From contig JADJEQ010000038.1 of the NCBI GenBank assembly GCA_016709025.1, positions 62,001 to 126,000 on the forward strand: a stretch of 64,000 bases of DNA, written 5' to 3'. The notes under the pieces were generated by a model, which was given only the letters and a program-made list of their open reading frames with translations, did no database searches and was not told the DNA's origin. Position 1 is the first letter of the stretch. Every line of letters starts with the position of its first letter. Shown here piece after piece: positions 61,107 to 64,000 of this stretch. This DNA comes from Bacteroidales bacterium (GTDB lineage Bacteria > Bacteroidota > Bacteroidia > Bacteroidales > Lentimicrobiaceae). The position numbers were made by a program, and so were the translations under genes.

Positions 61107-64000
61107 TTAAAGATAGGTATTTAACCTGGCAAACAATTCTGACGGATCAAAAGGCTTTGAAATATAATCGTTCATCCCGGCCTGCTTGATTTTTTCCTGC
61201 ACTTCCGACTTTGAAGAGGCGGTGAGCGCCAGCACAGGGATAGAGATAAAAGGCTCTACTCCCCTTCCCCTGATAATGGTTGTGGTTGTATAACCATCCA
61301 TCTCTGGCATCTGCAGGTCCATCAGGATCAGATGATAGTTTTCCTGGTTAAGCTTTTCAATGGCCTCAAGTCCATTCACCGCTACATCTACCTTAAGATT
61401 CCATTCTTCCATGAACTTACGGGCTATCAATGCATTGATCTTGTTATCCTCAACAAGCAGGATGCGTTGTCCGTTAAATTTCTGATCCTTTCTCAGTTCG
61501 CCGCTTTTATCCTGTTGAATGCTCCTGGTAAGTCCCTCGCGCATGGTGATGGTAAAGGAGAATTCCGAGCCTTCACCCGGTTCACTTTTCAGGTTGATTA
61601 CACTGCCGAGCATTTCCAGCAACCTTGAAGTTATGGCCAGTCCCAGTCCGGTCCCGCCGAACTTTCTGGAGGTTTCGGATGAAGCCTGGGTAAAGGCAGC
61701 AAAGATGCGGTCGTGCATTTCTTCAGGGATTCCGATTCCGGTGTCAGAAACGAAAAATTCAACATCCACCAGGTCACCCTTTCGGCCGGCCATCCGGATC
61801 TCAAGCATTACGCCACCCTTTTCAGTAAATTTAAGTGCATTGCTCACAAGGTTATTTAAAATCTGGGCAATCCTCAGCGGATCACTCACCACAAAGAGCG
61901 GAAGCTGTGCATCGTATTCAAATCTGAAATCGATGTTCTTTTCCCGGGCCCGGTGAAGCATTGAACTGAAAACCCCTTCGGCCAGGTTCCTGAGGTTAAA
62001 GTCGATGGATTCAATAACCAGTTTTCCGGCTTCAATCTTATTCAGGTCGAGGATATCGTTGATTAGTCCCAGCAGGTTTTCGGCCGAGAATTTAAGAATC
62101 TTAAGGTCTTCGAGCTGTTCCGGCCGCGGATTGTTACGCATCAGCAGATGGGTAACCCCGATTACGGCATTCATCGGTGTTCGTATCTCATGGCTCATGA
62201 CCGACAGAAACTGTGATTTAGCCAGGGCCGCCTCTTCAGCCTGGTTTTTAGCCAGTTCGAATTCCCTGTTTTTCTGGTTCAGGTCTTTGTTTCTCTGCAC
62301 GATGCGGGCATTCTGTTTCTCAATCTGATCGCGCTGCTTTACAATTTCCTGTGTACGGTCAAATATAATCTTTTCAAGTTTTTCATTCTGGGACCTCAGG
62401 TTACGGGAATGCCGCATGATGGCAACCCTGAATACAACCATCAGGGCTAAAACCAGCATAAGAATAACCCACCAGCGTTCGTACCAGATCCTGTTAACTT
62501 CAAAGTCCTGCACGAACGGCTCACTGAATGTAAAATTCCCGGATTGCCGGGCCCTGACTTTTAACTTGTACTCTCCGGGGTCAAGTCCTCCGGCAACAAT
62601 GCTACCATCGTCCGGAATGGCTACCCAGCAGGTATCAATTCCGGTTATCCACCGTTCATATTGAAGGTATTTGGCGGGAAACTCGGGCGCAGCAATTTTC
62701 AGGCTCAGATAACTTTTGTTACTGAAGCTGAATGTCCCTGAACCACTGTAATCAAACGGCAGATTGTCGATCACAAGACTTCTGATGCCCGGTGTAAGCG
62801 TTTTACGGGGGCGGGCCAAAGGCGAGGAGACGGCAAGGCCGCCAAGGGTTCCTACCCATATACGGTTCATGGGATCTACCATCAGCCCCCGGTAAGCAAC
62901 TGTTTTGGAAGGCAGTCCCATACGTTCGTTAAACGACATCAGATCACCGTCTTTGTATCGGTGAAGCCCCTGGTTATTGGCAAACCAGACATACCCCAGC
63001 GAATCGATCGCTACAGCCTTGATAGAATTATCTGTCAGACTGCCAAGTTTAATACGCTTAAAGAAACCATCGTTTAACCAGATCAGTCCGAAGGAGGTTC
63101 CGAGGTAAATATCACTGGTACCGGGAACACAGGCTATATCATTGACATTAATGTCTATATTACGCTCAAATTCAACTCTTTCGCTCAGGTTTATAAATTT
63201 ATCGATGTAGGGATTGTACACCATCAGAAAAGCCGAATCGGTCATTCCTCCGCAGTAGAGTTCTCCTGCCGATGAAATGGTAAGCGAGATAGCCCTGGAA
63301 ATAAGCCCTTCTTCCGGACCATAAAAACTGGTTTTAAAACCAGGAGAAATGCGGATAATCCTTTGGTTCATATCCTGACAGGCCCATATATTGCCCTTTC
63401 CATCCTTCACCATTTTGAAAACAGCCTTGCCATCTGAACTAAAATCAAACCTTTTCAGCTCCTTGCCTGATGAAGAAGTCAGCGTTATAAATCCATCTGC
63501 ATCTGCAAGCCAGAACCCATCCTTTTCAGGAACTACCTGCAACACTGTTGAAGAGGTGCTGAAAAGCTTTACTGCCGACAGCGTATGCCCGGCTGCTGCC
63601 CTGAAAACCGCACTTCCGTCGGTAAAGAATACTTCGCCCGGGCTTCCGGCGACAACATTCTGAATGTAGGATGTGGTTGCGTTTTGAAACGGGATCCCGA
63701 AAAGCACCTCCTGAAGGAGGATAATGCCAATGTCAGATGCTATCCATATGTTATCCTCTTTATCTATATATATCTGATTGACATCTTTTTCAGAATATTC
63801 ACGAACCTGGCTTAGTGCGTAAGTATGGTTGCCCGGCCCGCTTATTCTGTAAAGACCATTGGCCCAGGTTCCTGCATAAACAGTGCCTTTATTGCTTTTA
63901 GCCATATAGGAGACCTCCAGATCGCTGACTTTTCTAAGTCCGGCGATGCGACCGTCTGAAGGAGTGACCATTTCATATAAACCTTCACGCGTGGCAACCA
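61107..64000 (-). CDS. Hybrid two-component sensor kinase with propeller sensor (5' end outside window)
   Basis: The frame is open to the window edge, so the N-terminus is missing; about 964 residues are visible. They comprise two-component regulator propeller repeats (NIWIASDIGIILL, GYVWFANNQGLHRYKDG, RIWVGTLGGLAVSSP) and a Y_Y_Y domain. A membrane helix (IWYERWWVILMLVLALMVVF in part) and a coiled coil lead to a HisKA domain (FLSVMSHEIRTPMNAVIGV), an HATPase domain (GTGLGLAITSRLLEML) and a receiver with D in LILMDLQMPEMDG. Unlike the Bacteroides polysaccharide sensors it has no AraC domain, so it must pass the signal to another protein. The stop lies near a heptamer array. Confidence 0.93.
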   Translation of the reverse strand, partial: VATREGLYEMVTPSDGRIAGLRKVSDLEVSYMAKSNKGTVYAGTWANGLYRISGPGNHTYALSQVREYSEKDVNQIYIDKEDNIWIASDIGIILLQEVLFGIPFQNATTSYIQNVVAGSPGEVFFTDGSAVFRAAAGHTLSAVKLFSTSSTVLQVVPEKDGFWLADADGFITLTSSSGKELKRFDFSSDGKAVFKMVKDGKGNIWACQDMNQRIIRISPGFKTSFYGPEEGLISRAISLTISSAGELYCGGMTDSAFLMVYNPYIDKFINLSERVEFERNIDINVNDIACVPGTSDIYLGTSFGLIWLNDGFFKRIKLGSLTDNSIKAVAIDSLGYVWFANNQGLHRYKDGDLMSFNERMGLPSKTVAYRGLMVDPMNRIWVGTLGGLAVSSPLARPRKTLTPGIRSLVIDNLPFDYSGSGTFSFSNKSYLSLKIAAPEFPAKYLQYERWITGIDTCWVAIPDDGSIVAGGLDPGEYKLKVRARQSGNFTFSEPFVQDFEVNRIWYERWWVILMLVLALMVVFRVAIMRHSRNLRSQNEKLEKIIFDRTQEIVKQRDQIEKQNARIVQRNKDLNQKNREFELAKNQAEEAALAKSQFLSVMSHEIRTPMNAVIGVTHLLMRNNPRPEQLEDLKILKFSAENLLGLINDILDLNKIEAGKLVIESIDFNLRNLAEGVFSSMLHRAREKNIDFRFEYDAQLPLFVVSDPLRIAQILNNLVSNALKFTEKGGVMLEIRMAGRKGDLVDVEFFVSDTGIGIPEEMHDRIFAAFTQASSETSRKFGGTGLGLAITSRLLEMLGSVINLKSEPGEGSEFSFTITMREGLTRSIQQDKSGELRKDQKFNGQRILLVEDNKINALIARKFMEEWNLKVDVAVNGLEAIEKLNQENYHLILMDLQMPEMDGYTTTTIIRGRGVEPFISIPVLALTASSKSEVQEKIKQAGMNDYISKPFDPSELFARLNTYL

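Overview
The window comes from a bacterium of the phylum Bacteroidota. The evidence is: a type IX secretion C-terminal sorting domain; promoters of the TTG-N19-TAnnTTTG form; almost no Shine-Dalgarno sites; a fused S10-spc-alpha ribosomal cluster in which map replaces adk; DUF4290 beside murA; and zinc-free forms of ribosomal proteins S14 and L36. Multiheme c-type cytochromes, heme-lyase genes of both the CcsBA and CcmF types and a heme-binding sensor kinase suggest respiratory or extracellular electron transfer. Taxonomy below phylum cannot be read from this sequence.

Region 1 (1-13.4 kb, all minus strand) is an electron-transfer locus. In transcription order it holds a CcsBA-type cytochrome c synthase with two accessory lipoproteins (13.4-8.7 kb). 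A tight operon follows: an NHL beta-propeller protein, a 12-heme cytochrome, a sensor kinase with a CxxCH heme site in its sensory domain, and an NtrC-type sigma-54 activator (8.4-2.8 kb). After this come a tetraheme cytochrome, a second NHL lipoprotein and a cytochrome lipoprotein cut by the window edge. The second cytochrome and NHL protein are paralogues of the first pair.

Region 2 (13.9-24.9 kb) holds Maf, a UbiA prenyltransferase, a KdsC-like phosphatase, a DUF2520 dehydrogenase and CcmF on the minus strand. On the plus strand are an acetyltransferase-like protein and a helical protein coupled to an AarF/UbiB kinase. Next come a T9SS-secreted DUF2271 protein and a RAYT (REP-associated tyrosine transposase) flanked by its hairpin repeats. 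Enolase follows.

Region 3 (26.4-45.1 kb, minus strand) is the ribosomal/RNA polymerase block from rpsL to rplQ, including secY, map, infA, rpmJ and rpoA. Two near-identical promoters lie upstream of rpsL.

Region 4 (45.2-64 kb) holds a LytS/LytTR-type two-component pair with a LiaF-like protein, a small helical protein, a UvrD/PcrA helicase, DUF4290-murA, grpE-dnaJ and a NatA/NatB-like ABC exporter. It ends with an HTH-less NtrC-like regulator and a hybrid sensor kinase truncated by the window end. Intergenic spaces here are full of 7- and 8-base tandem arrays and hairpin elements.

Four genes (ubiA, the T9SS protein, uvrD, murA) carry single-base frameshifts, each at a homopolymer, and ccsBA carries an in-frame TGA. 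The pattern suggests residual sequencing errors rather than gene decay.
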